Below, one piece after another: positions 5,666 to 12,749 of a DNA stretch of 12,749 bases. The notes below the pieces were generated by a model, which was not told the origin of the DNA, did no database searches, and saw nothing but the letters and a program-made list of their open reading frames with translations. Position 1 is the first letter of the stretch. Each line of letters begins with the position of its first letter. This stretch comes from JAYWAM01 sp043782425 (lineage in GTDB: Bacteria; Pseudomonadota; Gammaproteobacteria; Burkholderiales; Usitatibacteraceae), in the NCBI GenBank assembly GCA_043782425.1, contig JAYWAM010000227.1, forward strand, positions 1 through 12,749. The letters run 5' to 3'. The position numbers and the translations under genes are program-made.

Positions 5666-8600
5666 ATGAACAAACGTATTCCTGCATCTATCACTGCTGC
5701 ATCTCTCAGCGTTTTGCTCGCCGGATTGGCGTCCCCCGCCAGCTTTGGGCAAGCGGATGAGCCGGTCATTTTCCAGGGCAAGGCAATCCAGCCGCCGCTG
5801 AAGGCCGAGCCCGCTCCCGCTGCATCCGCGCGCCAGGATGGCCCGCAGGTGAAAGATTTGCCGCGGCTTATTTCCGCTTACTTTGACGGCAACGTCGGTC
5901 GTCGTCTTTATCTCCAGGTCGATAAGCCGCTCTACAAACCGGGCGAGACCATCTGGTTTAAGACCTGGGACCTCAAAGCACGTGCGTTGAGCGGCGCCGA
6001 CGTCGCGCAGACCACGGTCGAGCTGGTCTCGCCCAAGGGCGCGACGGTGCTGAAGAAAAGATTGCACGTCACTGCCGGTAGCGCAACCAATGACTTTGAA
6101 CTTCCCGCCGACGTGCAAGGCGGTGAATACACGCTGCGCGCCACCAGCGGCGATGGTCAGCGTGCCGAGCGCGGCGTGATCGTTTCGGCTTATGAGGCGC
6201 CGCGCTTTAAAAAGAAACTTGAGTTTGTGAAAAAAGCCTATGGTGCGGGCGACCAGGTCAGCGCCACTATCGAGGTCAAGCGCCCCACCGGCGAGGCGCT
6301 GGGCGGTAAGGTGCTGACTGCGGTTGCCACTGTTGATGGTGTTGAATTGCCGCGCGTCAAAACCACCACCAACGCCGACGGCGATGCACTGGTGAAGTTT
6401 GATCTGCCGAAGACAATAGAAGCGGGCGACGGTCTGCTCACGATTCTGGTGGAAGACGGCGGCATTACGGAATCGGTTTCCAAATCCATTCCCATTGTGA
6501 TGAAAAAGCTCGCGCTGTCTTTTTTCCCTGAAGGCGGCAAGATGGTTTCGGGCTTGCCCACGCGGCTTTACTTTGAGGCCAAGACGCCGCTGGGAAAACC
6601 CGCTGACGTTGAAGGCCGTCTGGTGGACGATCTCGGCAATGCGGTCGCTACGTTCGGGACTTATAAGAACGGTTTGGGTCGCATGGAATTCACGCCCGCC
6701 ACCGGCAGAAGTTACCGCGCCGAAGTTACGCGCCCAGTTGGTGTGACGGAAAAATACGCGCTGCCGCTGCCTGATGAAAACGGTTGCGTGCTGCGCAGCT
6801 TTGACGATCTGGACGGCCAGGAAAAAGCTTTGCGCGTCGCAGTGCGTTGCACGAAAAAGCAGAAGGTGGTGGTTGCCGCGACAGTGCGCGAGAACGTGCT
6901 CGATGTCGCCGCCATCGAGGCCGGTGACGATACGCCAGGAGTGGTTTACCTTTCCGCCAAAGACGCAGCGATTGGGCGCGCCGCCGGTGTCGCACGCGTG
7001 ACGGTTTTCGATGCTGAGCTTAATCCGCTCGCCGAGCGGCTGTTTTTCCGCAACCGGCGCGCGCGCCTCGATGTGAAGATTGAGCAGGATAAAAAATCCT
7101 ACGCGCCGCGCGGCCAGGTGGCGCTTAACATCACCACCAAAGACCCGGATGGTAAGCCGGTTCCCGCCGAGCTTGCGCTTTCCGTGGTGGACGATACGGT
7201 TGTCGCTTTTGCTGATGATAAAACCGGCCACCTTGTTTCAAAACTGTTACTCGAACCTGAATTGCCGGGCAAGGTTGAAGAGCCGAATTTCTATGTCGAT
7301 CTCACCGAGCCGAAAAGCGCGCTGGCGCTCGACCTGCTGATGGGCGCGCGCGGCTACCGGCGCTTTGAATGGGCGCCGGTGGTGCGTCCGCCAACCCAGA
7401 TTGCTTCCACAGTGGGTGTGGATAGGAAGGCAGACGGCTTGTGGGATAAGCTCAAAAAAGCCCTGCCGGGTGCACGTGCGCCGCAAGAGGAACGCGAGGT
7501 CAGAGCGCTTGCCGCTCCCCCGCAAGCCATGCCTATGGCGCCAGCGCAAGAGCCAGTAAGACCGATGATGAAAAACGTACCGGCGCTCGCTGCAAAGCAG
7601 CCACGTGACAACAGGCAAGACGCACTACAGCCTGTAGAGAAACAGGGCCTGCTCGAGCAGGACGTAGGACGCGCCAGGCGCGAGCGCGTAAAGGAAAACG
7701 CTATGGGAAAAATTGTCGCCGATGATCGCGTGGGTGGCAAGGGAATGGCGATGGAAGCCAACGCGCCGGTGGTGGTGATGGATAAGGATTTCGCCCGTGC
7801 CCAGGAAAAAATGATGGCTCCTAAACCCGTCGCGCAAGACTGGGCGCTGGTGCGCGTCTTCCCCGTGCCCAAGTTTAACGCCAAATACTCCGGCACGCGT
7901 GACGATTATCGCGAGACGGTGTTCTGGGCGCCGTCGGTGATGACCGATAAGCGCGGCAAGGCGACGGTGAAGTTTGTATTGTCCGATGCGGTGACTTCAT
8001 TCCGCGTGTTCTCCGAGGGTGTCGGCGGCGGCGCGGCGGGGCGTGACGAAACGGTTTTCAAATCTTCGCTGCCTTTTTCGCTTGCAGTGAAATTGCCGCT
8101 GGAAGTGTCGGCAGGTGATCGTCCGCTCATCCCTGTGACGCTCAGCAACGAGAGCGAACAAACGCTGGACGTGGCGCTCGATGCAAACTTTGGCGCGCTG
8201 ATGCGAGCGACGGTTGATGCAGCCAAGGGCGGCGCACTCCAGCCTGGCCAGCGCAAAAGCCTGTTCGTTCCGCTTGAAGTGTCGGGGTCGCGCGGCTTGT
8301 CCAAGGTGCGCCTCGCGGCATCGGCGAGCGGGCTGAACGACGATGTGTCGCGCGGCATCACGGTGGTCCCGGTAGGTTTCCCGCAACTGTTCGAAAAATC
8401 CGGACAGATCAAAGGCGAGGCCAAGCACGACGTCGACCTCACGCGCGCCAGCAAGGGCAGCGTGCAGGCGACGGTGAAGGTTTATACCTCGGCGCTTTCC
8501 ACCATGATCTCCGGTCTCGACGGCATGCTGCGCGAGCCCAATGGCTGCTTCGAGCAGACCTCATCGAGCAACTATCCGAATGTGATGATTATGCAATACA

Positions 8601-9973
8601 TGCGCCAGCATGACGTGGCCGATACAGCGTTGCTGGAGCGTTCGAGCAAGCTGCTCGACAGCGGCTACAAGAAGCTGGCCGGTTACGAATCGCCCAAGAA
8701 AGGTTACGAGTGGTTCGGCGGCGATCCCGGCCACGAGGCGCTCACCGCCTACGGCATGCTGCAATTCGCCGACATGAAAGATATTTATGGGTCGGTGGAC
8801 AGCGCGATGCTGGCGCGCACCGGCGCGTGGTTGAAGTCGCGCCGCGACGGCAACGGCGGCTACCTGCGCGATGCAAAAGCGCTTGACACCTTCGGCCGTG
8901 CAGCGCCGGAAGTGACCGATGCTTACATCACCTGGGCGTTGGTATCGGCTGGAGAAAGCGGGCTCGATAAAGAACTGGCCAAAACCCAGAAGCTCGCCGA
9001 AACGACGCAAGACGCGTATCAAATGGCGCTTGCCGCCGGCGCGTTGCTGGAGCGCAAGAACACTAAGTCGGCGCCGTCGAAAACCGGCCTTGCCGCTGCG
9101 GCAAAACTGGCGAAAATGCAGAGCGCCTCAGGCGCATGGACTAACGCCAGCCACTCGATCACGCGTAGCGGCGGTGTCAATCTGCATATCGAAACCACGT
9201 CGCTGGCGATCCTTGCGCTGCTCAAGAGCGATGCCTATCAGGAAGAAGCGCGCAAAGGCATCGCGTGGTTGCAAAACAATCGTAGTGGCTTCGGCCAGTG
9301 GGGCGCAACGCAGGCCACCGTGCTGGCGCTCAAGGCGATCACCACCTTTGAAGCCGCCACGCGCGTCGCGCCACACGCTGGCAGAGTGACCCTGCTCATC
9401 GACGGCGTGCCGGTGCGCGAGCAGTCCTATGAGGCGGGGCGGCGCGAGCCTATCGTGTTCACCGACTTTGACGACAAACTCGCGCCGGGTCAGCACACCA
9501 TTTCACTGCGTTCTATCAATAGCGATGCGCTGCCGTACTCCATGGCAATTGAGTACCGCACCAGCGAACCTGCATCGTCCAACGCAGCGCTTGTTGACCT
9601 CACTGCGACACTTGCCAAAAGCGAGGTGAAGATGGGTGAAACCGTGCGTCTCGATGCGGTAGTCAGCAATAAGACGCAAGCCGGCCAGCCGATGACACTG
9701 GCGCGCCTGGGACTGCCCGGCGGCCTCACGTTCCAGAACTGGCAATTGAAGGAGCTACGCGAGAAGGGACAGATTGCATTCTTCGAAACGCGCGCACGCG
9801 AAGTTATTCTCTACTTCCGTGATCTCAAGCCCGGTGAAGTGAAAAAGCTTGCGATTGATCTGGTCGCCAGCGTGCCCGGCGCCTACACCGGCCCCGCCTC
9901 ATCGGCCTACTTATACTACAACGACAGCGACAAGACCTGGGCCGCGCCGCTGATGATCAAGATCATGCCGTAG
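5666..9973 (+). CDS. Secreted bacterial alpha-2-macroglobulin with intact thioester motif
   Basis: A 1435-aa protein. It begins with a Sec signal peptide (MNKRIPASITAASLSVLLAG, probable cut near residues 30-35); there is no lipobox cysteine, so it is predicted soluble in the periplasm. Domains in order: an MG2-type macroglobulin domain from about residue 78 (LYLQVDKPLYKPGETIWFKT), further MG domains to about 450, and the A2M_N_2-type region near 467-525 (SYAPRGQVALNITTKDPDG...LSVVDDTV). A low-complexity Pro/Ala/Arg/Met segment follows at about 601-723, probably containing the protease bait. Next come the A2M core FWAPSVMTDKRGKATVKF (about 752), the thioester domain with Cys961-Phe-Glu-Gln964, and a C-terminal receptor-like domain (about 1340-1430). 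In this family a protease cutting the bait triggers covalent capture through the thioester. It is shorter than the roughly 1650-aa E. coli enzyme. No PBP1C gene is adjacent. Confidence 0.93.
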   Translation: MNKRIPASITAASLSVLLAGLASPASFGQADEPVIFQGKAIQPPLKAEPAPAASARQDGPQVKDLPRLISAYFDGNVGRRLYLQVDKPLYKPGETIWFKTWDLKARALSGADVAQTTVELVSPKGATVLKKRLHVTAGSATNDFELPADVQGGEYTLRATSGDGQRAERGVIVSAYEAPRFKKKLEFVKKAYGAGDQVSATIEVKRPTGEALGGKVLTAVATVDGVELPRVKTTTNADGDALVKFDLPKTIEAGDGLLTILVEDGGITESVSKSIPIVMKKLALSFFPEGGKMVSGLPTRLYFEAKTPLGKPADVEGRLVDDLGNAVATFGTYKNGLGRMEFTPATGRSYRAEVTRPVGVTEKYALPLPDENGCVLRSFDDLDGQEKALRVAVRCTKKQKVVVAATVRENVLDVAAIEAGDDTPGVVYLSAKDAAIGRAAGVARVTVFDAELNPLAERLFFRNRRARLDVKIEQDKKSYAPRGQVALNITTKDPDGKPVPAELALSVVDDTVVAFADDKTGHLVSKLLLEPELPGKVEEPNFYVDLTEPKSALALDLLMGARGYRRFEWAPVVRPPTQIASTVGVDRKADGLWDKLKKALPGARAPQEEREVRALAAPPQAMPMAPAQEPVRPMMKNVPALAAKQPRDNRQDALQPVEKQGLLEQDVGRARRERVKENAMGKIVADDRVGGKGMAMEANAPVVVMDKDFARAQEKMMAPKPVAQDWALVRVFPVPKFNAKYSGTRDDYRETVFWAPSVMTDKRGKATVKFVLSDAVTSFRVFSEGVGGGAAGRDETVFKSSLPFSLAVKLPLEVSAGDRPLIPVTLSNESEQTLDVALDANFGALMRATVDAAKGGALQPGQRKSLFVPLEVSGSRGLSKVRLAASASGLNDDVSRGITVVPVGFPQLFEKSGQIKGEAKHDVDLTRASKGSVQATVKVYTSALSTMISGLDGMLREPNGCFEQTSSSNYPNVMIMQYMRQHDVADTALLERSSKLLDSGYKKLAGYESPKKGYEWFGGDPGHEALTAYGMLQFADMKDIYGSVDSAMLARTGAWLKSRRDGNGGYLRDAKALDTFGRAAPEVTDAYITWALVSAGESGLDKELAKTQKLAETTQDAYQMALAAGALLERKNTKSAPSKTGLAAAAKLAKMQSASGAWTNASHSITRSGGVNLHIETTSLAILALLKSDAYQEEARKGIAWLQNNRSGFGQWGATQATVLALKAITTFEAATRVAPHAGRVTLLIDGVPVREQSYEAGRREPIVFTDFDDKLAPGQHTISLRSINSDALPYSMAIEYRTSEPASSNAALVDLTATLAKSEVKMGETVRLDAVVSNKTQAGQPMTLARLGLPGGLTFQNWQLKELREKGQIAFFETRAREVILYFRDLKPGEVKKLAIDLVASVPGAYTGPASSAYLYYNDSDKTWAAPLMIKIMP

Positions 9974-9996
9974 AGGGACAGGGCGTGATAAAAAAC

Positions 9997-10029
9997 TAAA
10001 TGATCTCCGGCAAAGCCGGGGGTCATTTA
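9997..10029. terminator. Bidirectional hairpin terminator between convergent genes
   Basis: A 15-bp stem with a 3-nt AAA loop: the left arm 9997-10011 pairs with 10015-10029, including two G-T wobbles. In the minus direction the stem is followed by AGTTTTTTATC, a good T-run, so it is a strong terminator for the lipoprotein gene. The plus-direction T-run is weak. The TGA stop of the lipoprotein gene (10023-10025) sits inside the stem. Confidence 0.8.
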
Positions 10030-10559
10030 ACTTCTACAAATAGGATCTCATCAGGCCAACCGTCTGTCTCGCTTTGTTTGGGATCCATGATGGTAAACCG
10101 GTCACGTGCGAGAAGTACCGCCTTTGGATTGTGAAGTAAGAGCCATCCACTGTTGACCCTCCCACTAGAATCGATGAATAGGTGATATTGATAGGAGGTG
10201 TTAGCAGTTTGACGAGCCTGATAAGTCGCCGAATAAATAATGAGTCTATCCCGAAACCGATGCGTAACAACCCATATGTCAGACGGAAGAATATCCGGCA
10301 TTTCAGTGCTCGACACCATGTTTCCATAACGCCATCTAGGCGGCGAAAATGTACTTTTTGTTCGGTATCGAATATTTTCAGATGAGCTAACTTTGTATTT
10401 ATCTGGGTCCTCGTAAAGCCCTTGCCTTGGTGGGTTAAAATTTGCCCCAGGAGGCGCATACAACTCATATACACTCGAACACCCTCCTAAGCTGAGGACG
10501 GCAAATGACAAAGTCGCAAGTTCCTTTACAACCCGCAGCGATATTGGCAGAAAATCCAT
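10023..10559 (-). CDS. Hypothetical lipoprotein
   Basis: A 178-aa product starting at the ATG of 10557-10559, preceded 6 nt away by GGAG (10566-10569). The N-terminus has a basic/hydrophobic signal and a lipobox LGGC with Cys27, followed by SSVYELYAPPG, so it is expected to be lipidated and anchored in the membrane facing the periplasm. The mature part has no motif that I recognise; it is rich in aromatic residues and predicted mainly beta (for example DIWVVTHRFRDRLIIYSATY, YQYHLFIDSSGRVNSGWLLL). Ser at +2 predicts outer-membrane sorting by the standard Lol rule. It converges on the alpha-2-macroglobulin gene and shares its terminator. An in-frame ATG 30 nt upstream is possible but has no better site. 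Confidence 0.75.
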   Translation of the reverse strand: MDFLPISLRVVKELATLSFAVLSLGGCSSVYELYAPPGANFNPPRQGLYEDPDKYKVSSSENIRYRTKSTFSPPRWRYGNMVSSTEMPDILPSDIWVVTHRFRDRLIIYSATYQARQTANTSYQYHLFIDSSGRVNSGWLLLHNPKAVLLARDRFTIMDPKQSETDGWPDEILFVEVK

Positions 10560-10708
10560 AGCTAGCTCCATTTGCGCATGAATGCGCACCCCAATTTAGC
10601 ACGTGTCCAAGAAAACCTCCGTTAACTGATCATAATTTCCCAACCTTAAATTTGCTCCGGATGATCCTGCGTTTGTGCCCGCGATAACTCTCTAGGATAG
10701 GAAGCAAT

Positions 10709-11356
10709 GTAGGGCGGAAAAGCGCAGCGCCTTCCGCCGTATGAATTACCGCTCCATCTCTCGCTCATTCATCTCGTTCACCAGCATTCAATTCCGCCAC
10801 ACTCCCAACCCAGTCGAGCGGGTATACCCCCGCTGCGACAAAACGATGAAATGTAGAGTATGGCCAATCGCTTACTCGCTCTACTAGCCCGTGTTTGAAC
10901 GGATTGATATGCACGTAATCAACGTGCGCCGCATAGTCGCGATTATCGCGGATCGTATGCTCCCAGAAACGCCTTTGCCAAATACCGCGCTCTCCTTTGC
11001 GCTCCCGAACCGCCGATAATCTTTCGGTTTTTGGCAGCTTCTTTGCAAACGCAATCTTGATTGCTCTCCATCGTGCCGAGTAATCTGAATCATCTGGCGG
11101 TAATGTCCAAACACAATGTGTGTGATCCGGTAAGACGACCCAAGCATCAATATGAAATGGACGCATAACGCGAACCTGTCGCACCGCCTCGCGCAGTGTG
11201 TCTATGTGTTCGACCAGCAGGCGACCATGGCGCTCCAACAAATTTACAGTGAAGAAATAGCTTCCCCCAGGTACACGATTGCGGCGATAGTCCGGCATAG
11301 GGATAGCTCGGGGGATGTTTGCATACGACGGAAGGCGCTGCGCTTTTCCGCCCTAC
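10709..11356. mobile_element. RAYT transposase gene bracketed by inverted REP sequences
   Basis: The 35-bp arms at 10709-10743 and 11322-11356 are inverted copies with a single mismatch. Each starts at the outer end with GTAG, then a 7-bp stem GGCGGAA/TTCCGCC (10713-10719 with 10732-10738), with GCGCAGCG in the apical part. The transposase gene fills the space between, leaving only about 20 bp on either side. RAYT genes are typically flanked by the REP sequences they act on, so the 648-bp unit reads as one element. I find no target-site duplication, as expected for HUH single-strand transposition. Confidence 0.8.
10765..11298 (-). CDS. REP-associated tyrosine transposase (RAYT, IS200-like Y1 transposase family)
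   Basis: A 177-aa protein, full length for the family, beginning MPDYRRNRVPGGSYFFTVNL. It carries the HUH metal-binding motif in LPDHTHCVW (His59 and His61), the family-typical WQRRFWEHTIRD (107-118), and the C-terminal YVHINPFKHGLV (128-139), whose Tyr128 is the likely nucleophile (Tyr122 is the alternative). The enzyme nicks single-stranded DNA at REP hairpins carrying a 5' GTAG. It sits between two inverted REP arms. No obvious Shine-Dalgarno precedes the ATG at 11296-11298, suggesting low expression, which would suit a domesticated, single-copy RAYT. All key residues are present, so it is probably active; unlike true insertion sequences, RAYTs are usually not self-mobile. Confidence 0.93.
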   Translation of the reverse strand: MPDYRRNRVPGGSYFFTVNLLERHGRLLVEHIDTLREAVRQVRVMRPFHIDAWVVLPDHTHCVWTLPPDDSDYSARWRAIKIAFAKKLPKTERLSAVRERKGERGIWQRRFWEHTIRDNRDYAAHVDYVHINPFKHGLVERVSDWPYSTFHRFVAAGVYPLDWVGSVAELNAGERDE

Positions 11357-11381
11357 TGAACTGCCGAGTTAGCGCATGTCT

Positions 11382-12407
11382 TCATGCGTAACTGTGCAAG
11401 GGAATATGAAGCTGTTCTGCTACTTCTGGAAAGCGCTTGCTATCGGCGACAATGAATACGCCATACTCGCTACTATCTGCTCTACTTATACCAAAACGAA
11501 AGGCCCGTTCGGGTCGACCGAGGCTTGCCATGAAGCAGTCGAAGTTTGTAATTACTGCATTCTCATCCATCCATGTGCCGTTGCCCTCGGCAAAAAAAGC
11601 TTGCTTTTTACCGTTGTGCATGAATTGGACAACCCAGTGCGTACTACGGTCGCTCAAGACGCGAACACTTTTGGGTGCGAGCTGCGGGTGGGTGTTTGCA
11701 CGGAAACCGAGAGTTCCTTGCGTGGTATGCATCGTCAGGTAAGTGCTATTGGTGACGTCGGTAAAGCGTTGCGCGCTATCGATTAATTGCGTGACAGCCG
11801 CTACCTGAACAGGCGGGAAAGCGCTACTAGCTAGCCCTCTGAACAGTTCATCGTGTCTCGGCTCAAACCCATCATCCCGCAGTGAGGAAAAGACGATTCG
11901 CTGATGACCAAAAATATAAAAAAGCAGGCTGTAGCTTTCACCTAAATCTGTGGTTGGGCTTTGAATCCGAGCGTTGATGCTTTCGATGGCGTCTGGCGGA
12001 ACATCCTCTATGATTCCCTCTTCTTGCAGTATTTTGGCTACGCGCTCTGCCGTCATTCCCTCGCTTTGCCAAGTGAACATCAAGGCGTCCCAGGGATGCA
12101 GGCTGGCCATCGTCTCAGGTCTTCGGCAACCGTAGCGCACTAATATGTAGGCCAAATCCCTACCCGCGTAGTCGTGTTGATGATCTGGCAGTGCCTCACG
12201 CAACGCATCGATTATGTGCTGATCAGCAGGCCAGGAGCCAACTTTGTACGTTTCTGGACCTATTTCGCCATAAGCTCTATTCATCAAAGCGATGACAAAT
12301 TCATGAATGCGGTAAGTCTCATCCTCCTCTGAGCGGTAATGACGGGAATCCTCCCAACCAAGAATTTTGAACAATTTTCGCGTACTGGGTTTGAAATCCG
12401 TACACAT
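11382..12407 (-). CDS. Hypothetical protein, 341 aa
   Basis: I do not recognise this protein. The preferred start is the ATG at 12405-12407, 9 nt from an AAAGG at 12417-12421; an ATG two codons upstream (12411-12413) is only 3 nt from it. There is no signal peptide or transmembrane segment, so it is predicted cytoplasmic. The N-terminal part (about 1-150) is helical, with LFKILGWEDSRHYRSEEDETYRIHEF-type charged segments, DYAGRDLAYILVRYGCRRPE, and a short helix pair MTAERVAKILQEEGI. The C-terminal part (about 215-340) is mixed, with STHWVVQFMHNGKKQAFF and NGTWMDENAVITNFD. No catalytic motif is evident. Codon use is more A+T-rich than in the central genes. It stands next to the RAYT element with no other gene in its apparent transcript. 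Confidence 0.7.
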   Translation of the reverse strand: MCTDFKPSTRKLFKILGWEDSRHYRSEEDETYRIHEFVIALMNRAYGEIGPETYKVGSWPADQHIIDALREALPDHQHDYAGRDLAYILVRYGCRRPETMASLHPWDALMFTWQSEGMTAERVAKILQEEGIIEDVPPDAIESINARIQSPTTDLGESYSLLFYIFGHQRIVFSSLRDDGFEPRHDELFRGLASSAFPPVQVAAVTQLIDSAQRFTDVTNSTYLTMHTTQGTLGFRANTHPQLAPKSVRVLSDRSTHWVVQFMHNGKKQAFFAEGNGTWMDENAVITNFDCFMASLGRPERAFRFGISRADSSEYGVFIVADSKRFPEVAEQLHIPLHSYA

Positions 12408-12451
12408 CGACATAAACCTTTAAAATTTCTTTTCCATGAATTAAAAGGGCC

Positions 12452-12485
12452 GTGGTCGATTGGCTTTCACAGTCCCATCGACCAC
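12452..12485 (-). terminator. Hairpin with T-run upstream of the 341-aa protein gene
   Basis: GTGGTCGAT (12452-12460) pairs perfectly with ATCGACCAC (12477-12485), extended by two more G-C pairs inside one mismatch. On the minus strand it is followed by GGCCCTTTTAATT. It may be a terminator of transcription entering from the right, or a leader structure of the gene starting near 12407. Confidence 0.4.
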
Positions 12486-12677
12486 AGTCCATTTTACTTA
12501 CAGCGCCGCCCTTGGTGTTTCGATTTATTCGCACACGGCAAATTTTTTCATAGTAACTCCAGTTGACAATGCCTATTTTGAAATATTTAAAAGACGCGCG
12601 TGGCCCGGCATGAAGCATGCGCTGCAAGCCGCAGTCAGTCTAAGGCGCGGAACTTGGCGCGTCAATCTTCAGCCTTG

Positions 12678-12733
12678 TCCAAAGACAAATGAGCCTGGAG
12701 AGGCTGGCGTGTTTCCAAAGAGAAATGAGCCTG
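12678..12733. repeat. 20-bp direct repeat with 36-bp period
   Basis: The copies at 12678-12697 and 12714-12733 read TCCAAAGANAAATGAGCCTG and differ at one base (C or G at N). Only two copies are inside the window, so it is not known whether the series continues to the right. Confidence 0.6.
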
Positions 12734-12749
12734 AGCAGTTAGCAATCAG

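Larger units (their letters stand above)
12414..12749. other. Gene-free right edge with a hairpin and a short direct repeat
   Basis: About 340 bp without a gene that I can support. It holds a hairpin at 12452-12485 and a 20-bp direct repeat near the edge (both listed). Short open frames exist, including one on the minus strand running off the edge to a TGA at 12669-12671, but none has recognisable content. Confidence 0.5.

Noticed and set aside
5651..7231. A 526-codon open frame antisense to the alpha-2-macroglobulin gene
   Set aside because: It mirrors the GC-rich codon structure of the sense gene, has no recognisable domain, and the sense strand encodes a clear macroglobulin over the same bases.
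12319..12627. A 102-codon minus-strand frame overlapping the start of the 341-aa gene
   Set aside because: It crosses the hairpin at 12452-12485, overlaps the better-supported gene in another frame, and shows no recognisable content.
12678..12733. Direct repeat considered as a CRISPR array
   Set aside because: Only two 20-bp units with a 16-bp gap, no leader and no cas genes; spacing and repeat size do not fit.

Overview
The window looks like chromosomal DNA of a Gram-negative proteobacterium, most likely beta- or gamma-proteobacterial. The evidence is an ECF sigma factor, an OmpA-type peptidoglycan-binding protein, a lipoprotein signal, a bacterial alpha-2-macroglobulin, and interspersed REP-like hairpins with a REP-associated tyrosine transposase. 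The genus cannot be fixed from the sequence. The central part is GC-rich in codon use; the right end (about 10,000-12,749) is visibly more A+T-rich.

Left part (1-1210): a glutathione S-transferase on the minus strand cut by the window edge (588 to 1), then an unrecognised four-helix membrane protein. From 1211 to 1846 there is no gene, but three different families of non-coding repeats are packed between 1420 and 1817: a paired-hairpin MITE-like element, a perfect 32-bp inverted REP pair, and a run of overlapping CTCTCCC/GGGAGAG hairpins.

Centre-left (1847-5055, all minus strand): a compact three-gene operon reading DUF6249-like membrane protein, ECF sigma factor, and small membrane protein (probable anti-sigma factor, coupled by an ATGA overlap). 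Upstream in the same direction are an exported OmpA-FecR fusion protein and a small exported protein of unknown function. A second REP pair lies between the OmpA-FecR gene and the sigma operon. This block reads as an envelope-stress or signalling neighbourhood, though the functional link is inference.

Centre (5056-9973): a gene-poor 600-bp stretch holds a truncated HigA antitoxin remnant (54 codons, minus strand). It is followed on the plus strand by a 1435-aa secreted alpha-2-macroglobulin with an intact thioester motif (Cys961-Phe-Glu-Gln964). It has no lipobox and no PBP1C partner within the window. A strong hairpin terminator is shared with the convergent lipoprotein gene.

Right part (10,023-12,749): an unrecognised lipoprotein, a compact RAYT transposase gene bracketed by its own inverted REP sequences, and an unrecognised 341-aa protein. 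The three REP pairs share a GTAG head and a 7-bp stem whose bases differ by compensatory changes. Together with the RAYT they form the most coherent non-obvious system here. I see no clearly new defence or metabolic system.
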